Shown here: one piece after another, positions 7,662 to 17,376 of the stretch | How positions within the stretch are numbered: the stretch's first letter is position 1 | Layout: each line of letters begins with the position of its first letter | Origin: DASYHS01 sp035998295 | GTDB taxonomy: Bacteria; Pseudomonadota; Alphaproteobacteria; Azospirillales; Azospirillaceae | Length of the DNA stretch: 64,000 nucleotides | Assembly: GCF_035998295.1 (NCBI RefSeq) | Contig: NZ_DASYHS010000145.1 | Coordinates: forward strand, 1-64,000 | Reading direction: 5' to 3' | Program-made: the position numbers and the translations under genes | The notes under the pieces: model-generated | The model's database searches: none | Told to the model about the DNA's origin: nothing | The model's input: only the letters and a program-made list of their open reading frames with translations

Positions 7662-7754
7662 CTTCTGCACCCGCTGCCGCAGGGGCGGAACGCGGCCAGA
7701 CCGCCCGCTGTTGCCCCGCCAGCGCTGCAGGCGCCGCAGGATCGGGGAACGACC

Positions 7755-9281
7755 ATGAACGCTCCGGACAACGCGCGCGACAAGGTCGATCGCCCGGCCT
7801 CGGACTGGCGGGCCTCCGCCCGCCGCTGGACCGGGCTCGTGCTCGGCCTCGCCGCCTTCGCGCTCCTGCTGTGGCTGCCGGGGCCCGCCGGCATGACGGA
7901 CGCGGCATGGCGCGTCACGGCCGTCGCCTCGCTGATGGCGATCTGGTGGGTCACGGAGGCGCTGCCGCTCCCCGCCACGGCCCTGGTCCCGATCGTCCTG
8001 TTCCCCGTGCTGGGCATCGCCGGCGTCGGGGACGCCACGGCGCCCTATGCCAACCCCCTGATCTTCCTCTTCCTCGGCGGCTTCGTGCTGGGCCTGGCGC
8101 TCCAGCGCTGGAACCTCCACCGGCGGATCGCGCTCGGGATCGTGGCGCGGATCGGCACGCGGCCGGACAGCCTCGTCGGCGGCTTCATGGTCGCGACCGC
8201 CTTCCTCAGCATGTGGGTCAGCAACACCGCGACCGCGGTGATGATGCTGCCCGTCGCCCTCTCGGTGATCGGCCTGGTGGAGCAGCGCGCGCCCGACCGG
8301 GTGGACGGGCGCGCGCGCAACGCCTTCGCCGTCTCTCTGCTGCTGGCCGTCGCCTACGCCGCCAGCATCGGCGGCCTCGGCACGCTGATCGGGACGCCGC
8401 CGAACGCGCTCCTGGCCGGCTATTTCAGCCAGACCTACGGCGTGACGATCGGCTTCGCGCAGTGGATGGTCCTGGGCGTGCCCCTCGTCGTGCTGATGCT
8501 GGCGCTCGCATGGTGGCTGCTGACACGGGTGCTGTTCCGCGTCGAGGAGACGGCCCTCGCCGGGGCCGGGGACATCGTCCGCGCCGAACTGTCGGCGCTC
8601 GGCCCGATGTCGACGCCCGAGCGGCTCGTCGCGATCGTCTTCGCGGGCACCGCCGCCGCCTGGATCCTGCGCCCGCTGCTGGAGGGATGGGTTCCCGGGC
8701 TCGACGACACCGTGATCGCCATCGCGGCCGCCCTCGTCCTGTTCATCGTCCCGTCCGGCCGCGGCGGCGGGCTGATGGACTGGGACACGGCGCGCGAGCT
8801 GCCCTGGGGCGTGCTGCTGCTGTTCGGCGGCGGCCTGACCCTGGCGGCCGCGATCGCGGACAGCGGTCTGGCGACCTGGCTCGGCGACGCTCTCGGCGGC
8901 CTCGGCGCCTATCACGGCATCCTCATCGTCCTCGTGGCCACGCTCGGCGTCATCTTCCTGACCGAGCTGACGAGCAACACGGCGACGGCGGCCGCCTTCA
9001 TCCCGATCGTCGGCTCGGTCGCGGTCGGGATCGGCATGAACCCGTTCCTGCTGACGGTGCCGGTGGCGCTCGCCGCGTCCTGCGCCTTCATGCTCCCGGT
9101 CGCGACCCCGCCGAACGCGATCGTGTACGCCAGCGGCCATCTCCACATCGCCCACATGGTCCGCGCCGGCCTGTGGCTCAATCTCGCCGCCACGGCGCTG
9201 ATCGTTGCCCTGGCCTATGCGATCGCGGGCTGGCTGTTCTCCGCGCCGGAGATGCCGGGGCCGGTGACCCCGGCGACATGA
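7755..9281 (+). CDS. DASS/SLC13-family anion (dicarboxylate) symporter
   Basis: This 508-residue membrane protein has about 11-12 helices. The two DASS signature loops are present: SNTATAVMMLP at about residues 155-165 and ELTSNTATAAAFIPI at about 405-420. These Ser-Asn-Thr motifs bind sodium and carboxylate in VcINDY-type transporters. The PLPATALVPIVLFPVLGIAG and IFLFLGGFVLGLALQRWNLH segments are also typical. It probably imports C4-dicarboxylates with sodium; sulfate is an alternative for this family. The start at 7755 follows GGGGAACGACC. It stands alone, with 157 bases to the next gene. Confidence 0.88.
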   Translation: MNAPDNARDKVDRPASDWRASARRWTGLVLGLAAFALLLWLPGPAGMTDAAWRVTAVASLMAIWWVTEALPLPATALVPIVLFPVLGIAGVGDATAPYANPLIFLFLGGFVLGLALQRWNLHRRIALGIVARIGTRPDSLVGGFMVATAFLSMWVSNTATAVMMLPVALSVIGLVEQRAPDRVDGRARNAFAVSLLLAVAYAASIGGLGTLIGTPPNALLAGYFSQTYGVTIGFAQWMVLGVPLVVLMLALAWWLLTRVLFRVEETALAGAGDIVRAELSALGPMSTPERLVAIVFAGTAAAWILRPLLEGWVPGLDDTVIAIAAALVLFIVPSGRGGGLMDWDTARELPWGVLLLFGGGLTLAAAIADSGLATWLGDALGGLGAYHGILIVLVATLGVIFLTELTSNTATAAAFIPIVGSVAVGIGMNPFLLTVPVALAASCAFMLPVATPPNAIVYASGHLHIAHMVRAGLWLNLAATALIVALAYAIAGWLFSAPEMPGPVTPAT

Positions 9282-9438
9282 GCATGTCCCGTTTTCCCAT
9301 TGACCGGCACCCGAGAACCCGGAATGCTGGCGTAGCCGTCTCGCGCCGGATTCGGGTGTTATCATAACGGGTTATTAGTCTGGCCCCTCCGTCGACGCGC
9401 CGAGTTCGGGAAACCAGGAAAGCCAGCCGGGAGCCACG

Positions 9439-9681
9439 ATGTCCGTCCCCCCCGACCACGACGCCGACCGGCGATTCGTGGACGCGAACAGAGACTTCAT
9501 CGTCCAGGAGATGACGGAGCATGCGTCTCAGGAGGGCGTGTCGCCGCGCGCGGCGCTTCTGACGCTGGTGGGAGCCGCGGTCGGCTTCGCGCAGAAGCAC
9601 CACATGGAGGCCCGGCTCGATGCCCTGGTGGCCGCGCTGCACGGCGACGGGCCGGCCCTGCCGGCGGAGCGCCGGAATTGA
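9439..9681 (+). CDS. Small hypothetical protein, first of a tandem pair
   Basis: This 80-residue, mainly alpha-helical cytoplasmic protein contains DADRRFVDANRDFIVQEM, ASQEGVSPRAALLTLVGAA and VGFAQKHHMEARLDALVAAL. The next gene, 25 bases on, encodes an 80-residue paralogue with the same layout. CCGGGAG precedes the ATG. The 157-base upstream gap carries the small palindrome GTTATCATAAC (9358-9368), which may be part of its promoter. I do not recognise a family, and no catalytic motif is visible. Confidence 0.65.
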   Translation: MSVPPDHDADRRFVDANRDFIVQEMTEHASQEGVSPRAALLTLVGAAVGFAQKHHMEARLDALVAALHGDGPALPAERRN

Positions 9682-9706
9682 GGACACATCGCGCAGGAGG
9701 TGCCGG

Positions 9707-9949
9707 ATGACCGTTCCGCCGGACCGCGAGCACGAGCATCTGTTCGTCGAAGCCAACGCGGGGCTCCTAATCGACGAGGTGACCGCGCGCGTCGCCAAGG
9801 AGGGGGCGTCCCTCGACGCCGGGCTGCTGACCCTGTTCGGCGCCGCCGTCGGCTTCGCCCGGCGGCACGAGCTGGAAACCGAGCTCGACGTGATGATAGA
9901 GCTGTTGCGCGACGGCGGCCTCACGATCGAAGAGGAAAGCGCCCACTGA
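9707..9949 (+). CDS. Small hypothetical protein, second of a tandem pair
   Basis: This 80-residue protein is a paralogue of the preceding one. Aligned positions include TVPPDREHEHLFVEAN, VAKEGASLDAGLLTLFGAA and VGFARRHELETELDVMIELL. Both are 80 residues with no gap in the core, so they arose by tandem duplication. GCAGGAGG precedes the ATG. The LxTLxGAAVGFAxxH core is conserved between the two and is probably the functional centre. Function unknown; it may act as a hetero-oligomer with its neighbour. Confidence 0.7.
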   Translation: MTVPPDREHEHLFVEANAGLLIDEVTARVAKEGASLDAGLLTLFGAAVGFARRHELETELDVMIELLRDGGLTIEEESAH

Positions 9950-9979
9950 CCCGGGACGGCTAGGAACGGGAATAGCACC

Positions 9980-10951
9980 ATGCGGGTGACGATATTCGGC
10001 GCCGGCGCCATCGGCGGTCTGCTCGCGGCCCGGTTCGCGGCGGCAGGCGCCGATGTCCGCCTGGTCGCTCGCGGCGCCCAGCTCGCGGCCCTGCGCTCGC
10101 GCGGGCTGACCCTGGTCACGTCGGCGGGGCGTTTCCGGCACGATCTGCCCGCGACGGACGACACCGCCGCGCTCGGCCCGCAGGACTGCGTGATCCTGGC
10201 GACGAAGGCCCATTCGATCCCGCTGGCGGTCCCTGCGATCCAGCCGCTTCTCGGCCCCGACACGGTCGTGGTGCCCGCCATCAACGGCATCCCGTGGTGG
10301 TACAATCACGCCGCCGACGGCACGCCGGGCCGCCCGCTGGAAAGCGTCGACCCCGGCGGCGCCGCATGGCACGGCATCGGCCCCGCCCGCGTCGTCGGCT
10401 GCGTCGTCCATGCCGCCGCGAGCGTGCCGGAGCCGGGCGTCGTCCAGCACGCCTTCGGCGACCGCTTCTTCCTCGGCGAGCCGGACGGCACGGACACGCC
10501 GCGCCTCGCCGCCCTCGTGGCGCTGTTCCGCGCCGCCGGGCTCGATGCCGTCGCGACGCCGCGCATCCGCGAGGAAGTCTGGCTCAAGGTATGGGGGAAC
10601 CTGTCCTTCAACCCCTTGAGCGTCCTCACGGGCGCCACCATGGCGGCGATGCACGACGACCCCGCGATGCACGGCGTCCTCGTGCGCATGATGGAGGAAG
10701 GTGCGCGCGTCGCCGAAGCCCACGGCATACATCTGCCGATGAGCCTCGCGGACCGCCTCGCGCTGGCACGCAAGCTCGGCCATTTCAAGACATCCACGCT
10801 CCAGGACTTCGAGGCGGGCCGGAAGCTGGAGCTGGACGCGATCCTGGGCGTCGTCCTCGAACTGGCGCGGCTCCGGTCCGTGCCCACGCCGCTGCTGGAC
10901 GCGATCGACGCGATCGTGCGCCAGCGCGCCGCCGTCGCCGGCTGCCTCTGA
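9980..10951 (+). CDS. 2-dehydropantoate 2-reductase family protein
   Basis: This 323-residue protein has an N-terminal Rossmann fold with FGAGAIGGLLAARFAAAGAD and the ApbA/PanE-type pattern. The C-terminal all-helical domain contains EEVWLKVWGNLSFNPLSVLT and KTSTLQDFEAGRKLELDAI, both typical of PanE. PanE reduces ketopantoate with NADPH in pantothenate synthesis. Alphaproteobacteria often carry several PanE-like paralogues of other specificity, so I leave the symbol blank. It is 20 bases upstream of the RpiR-type regulator and may be co-transcribed with it. Confidence 0.85.
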   Translation: MRVTIFGAGAIGGLLAARFAAAGADVRLVARGAQLAALRSRGLTLVTSAGRFRHDLPATDDTAALGPQDCVILATKAHSIPLAVPAIQPLLGPDTVVVPAINGIPWWYNHAADGTPGRPLESVDPGGAAWHGIGPARVVGCVVHAAASVPEPGVVQHAFGDRFFLGEPDGTDTPRLAALVALFRAAGLDAVATPRIREEVWLKVWGNLSFNPLSVLTGATMAAMHDDPAMHGVLVRMMEEGARVAEAHGIHLPMSLADRLALARKLGHFKTSTLQDFEAGRKLELDAILGVVLELARLRSVPTPLLDAIDAIVRQRAAVAGCL

Positions 10952-10971
10952 CCCGCGGCGAAGGAACGCTC

Positions 10972-11829
10972 ATGCATCGGGAAGGCACGCTCCTCGCCCG
11001 CATCCGCGCCGGCTTCCCGCGTCTGCGCAAGGCGGAAGCGAAGGTCGCGGCCGCCGTCCTGGCCGAGCCCGAAGCCACGATACGCTCCAGCCTCGCGACG
11101 CTGGCGGCCGCGGCCGGGGTCAGCGAGCCGACCGTCATCCGCTTCTGCCGCAGCCTCGACCTCGACGGCTTTCCCGACTTCAAGATCCGGCTCGCCCAGG
11201 ACCTCGCGACCGGCGTCCCCTATGTCAGCCCCCACGTCGCCGCCGGGGACGACGCCGCCGCCTGCGCGCGCAAGATCTTCTCTTCGACCATAGCCGCCGT
11301 CCAGGCGACGGCGGCGACCCTGGACGCGGGCGCGCTGGAAGCCGCGGTCGCGGCCCTGGCGGCGGCACGACGGATCGTCGTCTTCGGGATGGGCGGCTCC
11401 GCCGCGGTCGCGCTGGACGCGTACCACAAGTTCGTCCGCCTGCGGTTCGAATGCCAGTGGGCGTCCGACCCGGTCATCGCCCGCATGCTGCTGCCCGCCA
11501 TGGGCCGCGGCGACGTCCTGCTCGCCGCCTCCTACACCGGCCGGACCTCCGCGGTGCTCGACCTCGCCCGCGCGGCGCGCGAGCGGGGGATCGGGGTGCT
11601 GGCGCTCGCCGCTTCCGGCAGTCCCCTCGCCCGCCTCGCGGACGTCCCGCTTCCGGTCCCGCAGGCCGAGGACGGCGACGTGTTCACCCCGATGGCGGCG
11701 CGCATAGCGATGCTGGCGCTGGTCGACGTGCTGGCGACCGGCATGGCGCTCGACCGCGCCCCGCAATCCCTGGAGCACCTGGCCGAGGTCAAGCGCTCCC
11801 TGCGGCCGACCCGCGTCCCCGAGGAATGA
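10972..11829 (+). CDS. hexR: RpiR-family regulator, HexR-like
   Basis: This 285-residue protein has an N-terminal HTH_6 domain (about 1-75; AAAAGVSEPTVIRFCRSLDL) and a C-terminal SIS sugar-phosphate domain (about 115-260; VVFGMGGSAAVALDAYHKF, LLAASYTGRTSAVLDLARA). HexR regulators sense 2-keto-3-deoxy-6-phosphogluconate and repress Entner-Doudoroff genes. Here zwf, pgl, edd and eda follow immediately, which makes HexR the natural assignment. Two GTnG-AAA-CTAn-like elements lie in the gap before zwf. AAGGAACGCTC precedes the ATG. Confidence 0.85.
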   Translation: MHREGTLLARIRAGFPRLRKAEAKVAAAVLAEPEATIRSSLATLAAAAGVSEPTVIRFCRSLDLDGFPDFKIRLAQDLATGVPYVSPHVAAGDDAAACARKIFSSTIAAVQATAATLDAGALEAAVAALAAARRIVVFGMGGSAAVALDAYHKFVRLRFECQWASDPVIARMLLPAMGRGDVLLAASYTGRTSAVLDLARAARERGIGVLALAASGSPLARLADVPLPVPQAEDGDVFTPMAARIAMLALVDVLATGMALDRAPQSLEHLAEVKRSLRPTRVPEE

Positions 11830-11853
11830 CCGGATTGCCGGCCCGGGCGAAAT

Positions 11854-11908
11854 GTTGTAAAACTACCTGAACGCCCTCCGCGGAGGCGACATAAAGTAGG
11901 AAAGCTAG
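11854..11908. promoter_or_regulatory. Putative HexR operator pair upstream of zwf
   Basis: GTTGTAAAACTAC (11854-11866) is a 13-bp imperfect palindrome. GTAGGAAAGCTAG (11896-11908) matches it at 9 of 13 positions. Their centres are 42 bases apart, four helical turns. Both lie in the 180-base gap between hexR and zwf, the expected place for HexR control. The element resembles the TTGT/ACAA-type HexR sites as I recall them; binding is inferred. Confidence 0.5.
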
Positions 11909-12009
11909 ATTCAGCGCCACCTTTCCGTGCCGCATTTGTCATTCGCGCCGGCCCGCCGTCTGCCCTAGCTTTCCACCGCCCGCCCCCGCCCCGCACCGGA
12001 ACCGCCTCC

Positions 12010-13500
12010 ATGAGCCCGTCCATCCTCCCGGTCGACCCTTTCGACTATGTCGTCTTCGGCGGCACCGGGGACCTCTCGCTGCGCAAGCTCCTGCCGGCGC
12101 TCTACCAGCGCGACCGCGACGGCCAGCTGCCGTCCGCCGGCCGCATCATCGCGGTGTCGCGCACGCCGCTGACCTCCTCCGACTTCCGCGCGATGGTCGG
12201 GGACGCGCTGCGCCGCCACGTCCCCGCGAACGAGATCGATCCCGCCGTCTGGCAGCGCTTCAGCGCCAGGATCGAGCATGCCTCGCTCGACGCGACCGGC
12301 GCCGCCGGCTGGCCGGACCTCGCCGGGCTTCTGGCCGAGGGGGCGGACCGGGTCCGCGTCTTCTATCTCGCGACTTCGCCGGAGCTGTTCGGCCCGATCT
12401 GCAAGCGCCTCCAGGAGGCGGGGCTCGTCAGCGAGCGTTCGCGTGTCGTCCTCGAGAAGCCGATCGGCCGCGACCTCGCCTCGGCGCGGCGGATCAACGA
12501 CGAGGTCGGCGGCGTGTTCGCCGAGCGCCAGATCTTCCGCATCGACCACTATCTCGGCAAGGAGACGGTCCAGAACCTGCTGGCGCTGCGCTTCGCCAAC
12601 TCCCTGTTCGAGCCGCTGTGGCGCAGCGGCTCGATCGACCACGTCCAGATCACCGTGGCGGAGACGATCGGGATCGAGAACCGCGGCAGCTACTACGACC
12701 GCTCCGGCGCGCTGCGCGACATGGTGCAGAACCACCTGCTCCAGCTCCTGTGCCTCGTCGCGATGGAACCGCCGCTCTCGCTCGACCGCGAGTCGGTGCG
12801 CGACGAGAAGCTGAAGACCCTGCGCGCCCTGGTGCCGGTCGGGATCGAGGAGGTCGGCCAGAAGACGGTGCGCGGCCAGTACCGCGCCGGCGCGATCGCG
12901 GCCGGGCCGGTGCGCGGCTATCTCGACGAGACGGAGATCTCGGCCGACAGCACGACCGAGACCTTCGTCGCGATCAAGGCGGAACTGCACAACTGGCGCT
13001 GGGCCGGCGTGCCGTTCTACCTGCGCACGGGCAAGCGGCTGCCGGAGAAGGTCTCGGAGATCGTGATCCAGTTCCGTCCCGTCCCCCACTGCATCTTCCC
13101 CGCCGACGCCGGCGAGATCGTCCCGAACCGGCTGGTCGTGCGCCTGCAGCCGGACGAGCACATCCGCCTGCACCTCATGACCAAGGACCCCGGCCCGGGC
13201 GGCCTCCGGCTCCGGCCGGCCGCCCTCAACCTCAGCTTCGCCGAGACCTTCAAGCACCGCTTCCCCGACGCGTACGAGCGGCTGCTGATGGACGTCGTGC
13301 GCGGCAACCCGACCCTGTTCATGCGCCGCGACGAGGTCGAGGCGGCCTGGGGCTGGACCGAGCGCATCCTCGACGCCTGGGCGCTCCGCGGCGACCGGCC
13401 CAAGCCCTACACCGCCGGCACCTGGGGGCCATCGGGCGCGATCGCGATGATCGAGCGCGACGGCAGGACCTGGCACGACGAGCCGGGGGCGCTGGAATGA
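12010..13500 (+). CDS. zwf: Glucose-6-phosphate 1-dehydrogenase
   Basis: This 496-residue enzyme oxidises glucose-6-phosphate to 6-phosphogluconolactone with NADP or NAD. The N-terminal coenzyme motif is VVFGGTGDLSLRKLLPAL. The substrate signature is FRIDHYLGKETVQNLLALRF (about residues 177-196), with the catalytic His-Tyr-Leu-Gly-Lys. The C-terminal part has FKHRFPDAYERLLMDVVRGN and RRDEVEAAWGWTERI. Length is normal for bacterial Zwf. It heads the zwf-pgl-edd-eda operon. Its last codons overlap the pgl start by four bases (ATGA), implying translational coupling. Confidence 0.97.
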   Translation: MSPSILPVDPFDYVVFGGTGDLSLRKLLPALYQRDRDGQLPSAGRIIAVSRTPLTSSDFRAMVGDALRRHVPANEIDPAVWQRFSARIEHASLDATGAAGWPDLAGLLAEGADRVRVFYLATSPELFGPICKRLQEAGLVSERSRVVLEKPIGRDLASARRINDEVGGVFAERQIFRIDHYLGKETVQNLLALRFANSLFEPLWRSGSIDHVQITVAETIGIENRGSYYDRSGALRDMVQNHLLQLLCLVAMEPPLSLDRESVRDEKLKTLRALVPVGIEEVGQKTVRGQYRAGAIAAGPVRGYLDETEISADSTTETFVAIKAELHNWRWAGVPFYLRTGKRLPEKVSEIVIQFRPVPHCIFPADAGEIVPNRLVVRLQPDEHIRLHLMTKDPGPGGLRLRPAALNLSFAETFKHRFPDAYERLLMDVVRGNPTLFMRRDEVEAAWGWTERILDAWALRGDRPKPYTAGTWGPSGAIAMIERDGRTWHDEPGALE

Positions 13501-14189
13501 AGCCGGAGATCCGCGGCTTCGCCGATGCCGGCGCCATGGTGACGGCGCTCGCCGCCTCGGTCGCCGGCACGCTGGAAGGCGCGCTGCGCCGGACCGGGCG
13601 GGCGAGCCTCGTCGTCTCCGGCGGGCGGACGCCGGAACGGCTTTTCGGCCGGCTGGGCGTGCGCAGGCTCGACTGGGCGAACGTCTGGATCACGCTCGCC
13701 GACGAGCGCTGGGTCCCCGCCGGCGATCCGGCCAGCAACGAGGCGCTCGTCCGCTCGTCCCTGCTGGTCGGCCCGGCCGCGGCCGCCCGCTTCGTCCCCC
13801 TCCACACCGGCGACGCGACGCCGGAGGCCGGCGAGGCGGCCTGCGCCCGGCGCCTGGCCGCGATGCCGCGGCCCTTCGACCTCGTGCTGCTGGGCATGGG
13901 CGAAGACGGACATACCGCTTCCCTGTTCCCCGGTTCCCCCGACCTGCGGCGCGCGCTCGACGGGGCCGGCCCCTGCGCCGCCGTGGGCGCGCCCGGCCCG
14001 GCCCCGGCGCGCATGACCCTGACCATGCCGACGCTGCTGGATGCGCACCGGATCGCGATCCTCGTCACCGGCGACGCCAAGCGCGCCGTGCTCGACGCGG
14101 CACTCGCGCCCGGCCCGGTCGAGGACATGCCCGTGCGCGCCGTGCTTCGCCAGGACGGCGTCCCGGTCGAGATCTTCTGGGCTCCCTGA
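13497..14189 (+). CDS. pgl: 6-phosphogluconolactonase
   Basis: This 230-residue enzyme hydrolyses 6-phosphogluconolactone to 6-phosphogluconate. Pgl/DevB-type motifs are VVSGGRTPERLFGRL, ITLADERWVPAGDPASN and LLGMGEDGHTASLFPGS. The ATG overlaps the zwf stop codon. It lies between zwf and edd, exactly where the pathway step belongs. Length is typical for the family. Confidence 0.95.
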   Translation: MKPEIRGFADAGAMVTALAASVAGTLEGALRRTGRASLVVSGGRTPERLFGRLGVRRLDWANVWITLADERWVPAGDPASNEALVRSSLLVGPAAAARFVPLHTGDATPEAGEAACARRLAAMPRPFDLVLLGMGEDGHTASLFPGSPDLRRALDGAGPCAAVGAPGPAPARMTLTMPTLLDAHRIAILVTGDAKRAVLDAALAPGPVEDMPVRAVLRQDGVPVEIFWAP

Positions 14190-14210
14190 GGCCGCAAACC
14201 CGAGACCGCC

Positions 14211-16040
<1,830 letters not shown>

Positions 16041-16044
16041 ACGA

Positions 16045-16695
16045 ATGACCGCTCCACGCCCGAGCGTCGCCCCGACCATCGCCGAAATCCTGCGGCTCTC
16101 CCCCGTGATCCCGGTGCTGACCTTCGAGGACCCGGACACCGCGGTCGAGGCGTCGCGCGCCCTGGTGCGCGGCGGCCTGCGGGTGCTGGAGGTGACGCTG
16201 CGCACGCCGGCCGCGCTCGCCGCGCTCGCCCGCATCGCCCGCGACGTCCCCGACGCCGTCGTCGGGGCCGGGACCGTTCTGCGGCCGGCCCAGTACGCCG
16301 AGGCCGAGGCCGCCGGCGCCATGTTCTGCGTCAGCCCCGGCTTCACCCCGGCCCTGCTCGACGCCGCCGCGCGCTCGGAGGTCCCGTTCCTGCCGGGCGC
16401 GTCGAGTGCCGCGGAGAGCATGACGCTGCTGGACGCCGGCTACGCGGCGCAGAAGTTCTTCCCGGCCGAGCCGGCGGGCGGCACCGCCATGCTGAAGGCG
16501 CTGGCCGCTCCGCTGCCGGCGATCACCTTCTGCCCGACCGGCGGCATCGACCTCGCGAAGGCGCGCGGCTACCTGGACCTGCCGAACGTCGCCTGCGTCG
16601 GCGGTTCCTGGCTCACGCCCGCCGACGCCATGGCCTCGGCCGACTGGGACCGGATCGAACGCCTCGCGCGCGAGGCTGCTTCCCTGCGGGCCTGA
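16045..16695 (+). CDS. eda: 2-dehydro-3-deoxy-6-phosphogluconate aldolase
   Basis: This 216-residue class-I aldolase cleaves KDPG to pyruvate and glyceraldehyde-3-phosphate. Family segments are VLEVTLRTPAALAALA (catalytic Glu), VVGAGTVLRPAQYAEAEAAG and KFFPAEPAGGTAMLKALAAP with the Schiff-base Lys. The C-terminal FCPTGGIDLAKARGYLDLPN and CVGGSWLTP are also typical. The start at 16045 follows GGGAGATG. It closes the hexR-zwf-pgl-edd-eda cluster. Its stop codon abuts a fragment of a dispersed palindromic repeat. Confidence 0.96.
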   Translation: MTAPRPSVAPTIAEILRLSPVIPVLTFEDPDTAVEASRALVRGGLRVLEVTLRTPAALAALARIARDVPDAVVGAGTVLRPAQYAEAEAAGAMFCVSPGFTPALLDAAARSEVPFLPGASSAAESMTLLDAGYAAQKFFPAEPAGGTAMLKALAAPLPAITFCPTGGIDLAKARGYLDLPNVACVGGSWLTPADAMASADWDRIERLAREAASLRA

Positions 16696-16734
16696 GCGTT
16701 TCCGGTTCGTGCGCCGGCGCTTGAGGAACACGAA
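16694..16734 (+). repeat. Internally deleted copy of the 55.6-kb palindromic repeat
   Basis: The first half of the palindrome (GAGCGTTTCCGGTTCGT, 16694-16710) is joined directly to the distal end of the same element (from GCGCCGGCG through TTGAGGAACACGAA, 16711-16734). The middle of the roughly 115-base unit seen at 55631-55894 is missing. It begins inside the eda stop codon and lies in the same orientation relative to the upstream gene as the array. Confidence 0.75.
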
Positions 16735-16748
16735 TTAACACCCGCCCG

Positions 16749-17306
16749 CTACCGCGACTTCGCGTCCCGCCAGTCCGCGCTGCGCAGCTCGGCGTCCCGG
16801 CTCTCGCTCCAGCCGTTCTCCCAGGCGAGGTGACGGTCCTGGTCCCAGGGATAGGGATTGTCCGCCAGCGACCTGCCCTCGCGGAACGCCGCGTATCCCT
16901 CGTCGTACTCGGGGGTCCTGCGCGCGGTCTCGGCGCGGCCGGGCACGCCCGTCTCGGCGCGGGGCGACCGCTCGACATGGGCGCGGTACTCCGGGAAGGC
17001 CATCAGCACGCTTTCGTCCACCCCCGTCGGATGTTCCTCCAGCACCGCCAGGCCGCGTTCCGTCGTCTGGTACCGGTCGCCCCCCGCCGCCTCGACCAGC
17101 CCGGCCTTCAGCAGTTGGAACCTGGCCCGGTCCAGATGGGCCAGAATGTCCTCGTCGGCGACCGGCGGCGCCTCGCCCGCGAGGTCGAGGGTGGCGCGGA
17201 TGCGGGCGAGGCCGTCGGCCAGGGTCCCCGGCCCGTCGGCTGCGGACCGCAGGACGGCCAGCATCAGGTCCTGCGTGTGGAGAAGCGGATATTCGGTGAG
17301 TTCCAT
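16749..17306 (-). CDS. Mrr N-terminal winged-helix domain fused to an RMF-like domain
   Basis: This 185-residue protein has two parts. Residues about 1-110 match the Mrr_N winged helix of type IV restriction enzymes (LLKAGLVEAAGGDRYQTTER, GLAVLEEHPTGVDESVLMAF, PEYR). Residues about 140-178 match the ribosome modulation factor/CrpP-like motif (YDEGYAAFREGRSLADNPYP, HLAWENGWSES). No PD-(D/E)XK nuclease domain is present, so it is not a restriction enzyme. It could be a nucleic-acid or ribosome-associated stress regulator. It stands alone between eda and a candidate toxin gene. Domain calls are from motif reading; function is unknown. Confidence 0.75.
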   Translation of the reverse strand: MELTEYPLLHTQDLMLAVLRSAADGPGTLADGLARIRATLDLAGEAPPVADEDILAHLDRARFQLLKAGLVEAAGGDRYQTTERGLAVLEEHPTGVDESVLMAFPEYRAHVERSPRAETGVPGRAETARRTPEYDEGYAAFREGRSLADNPYPWDQDRHLAWENGWSESRDAELRSADWRDAKSR

Positions 17307-17376
17307 GGGTCAGCTTCCGTGGTCTTTCCTCGTAAACCGACGCAAGCGCCCGGCGTGCCCGATTGCCGTATCGCGG

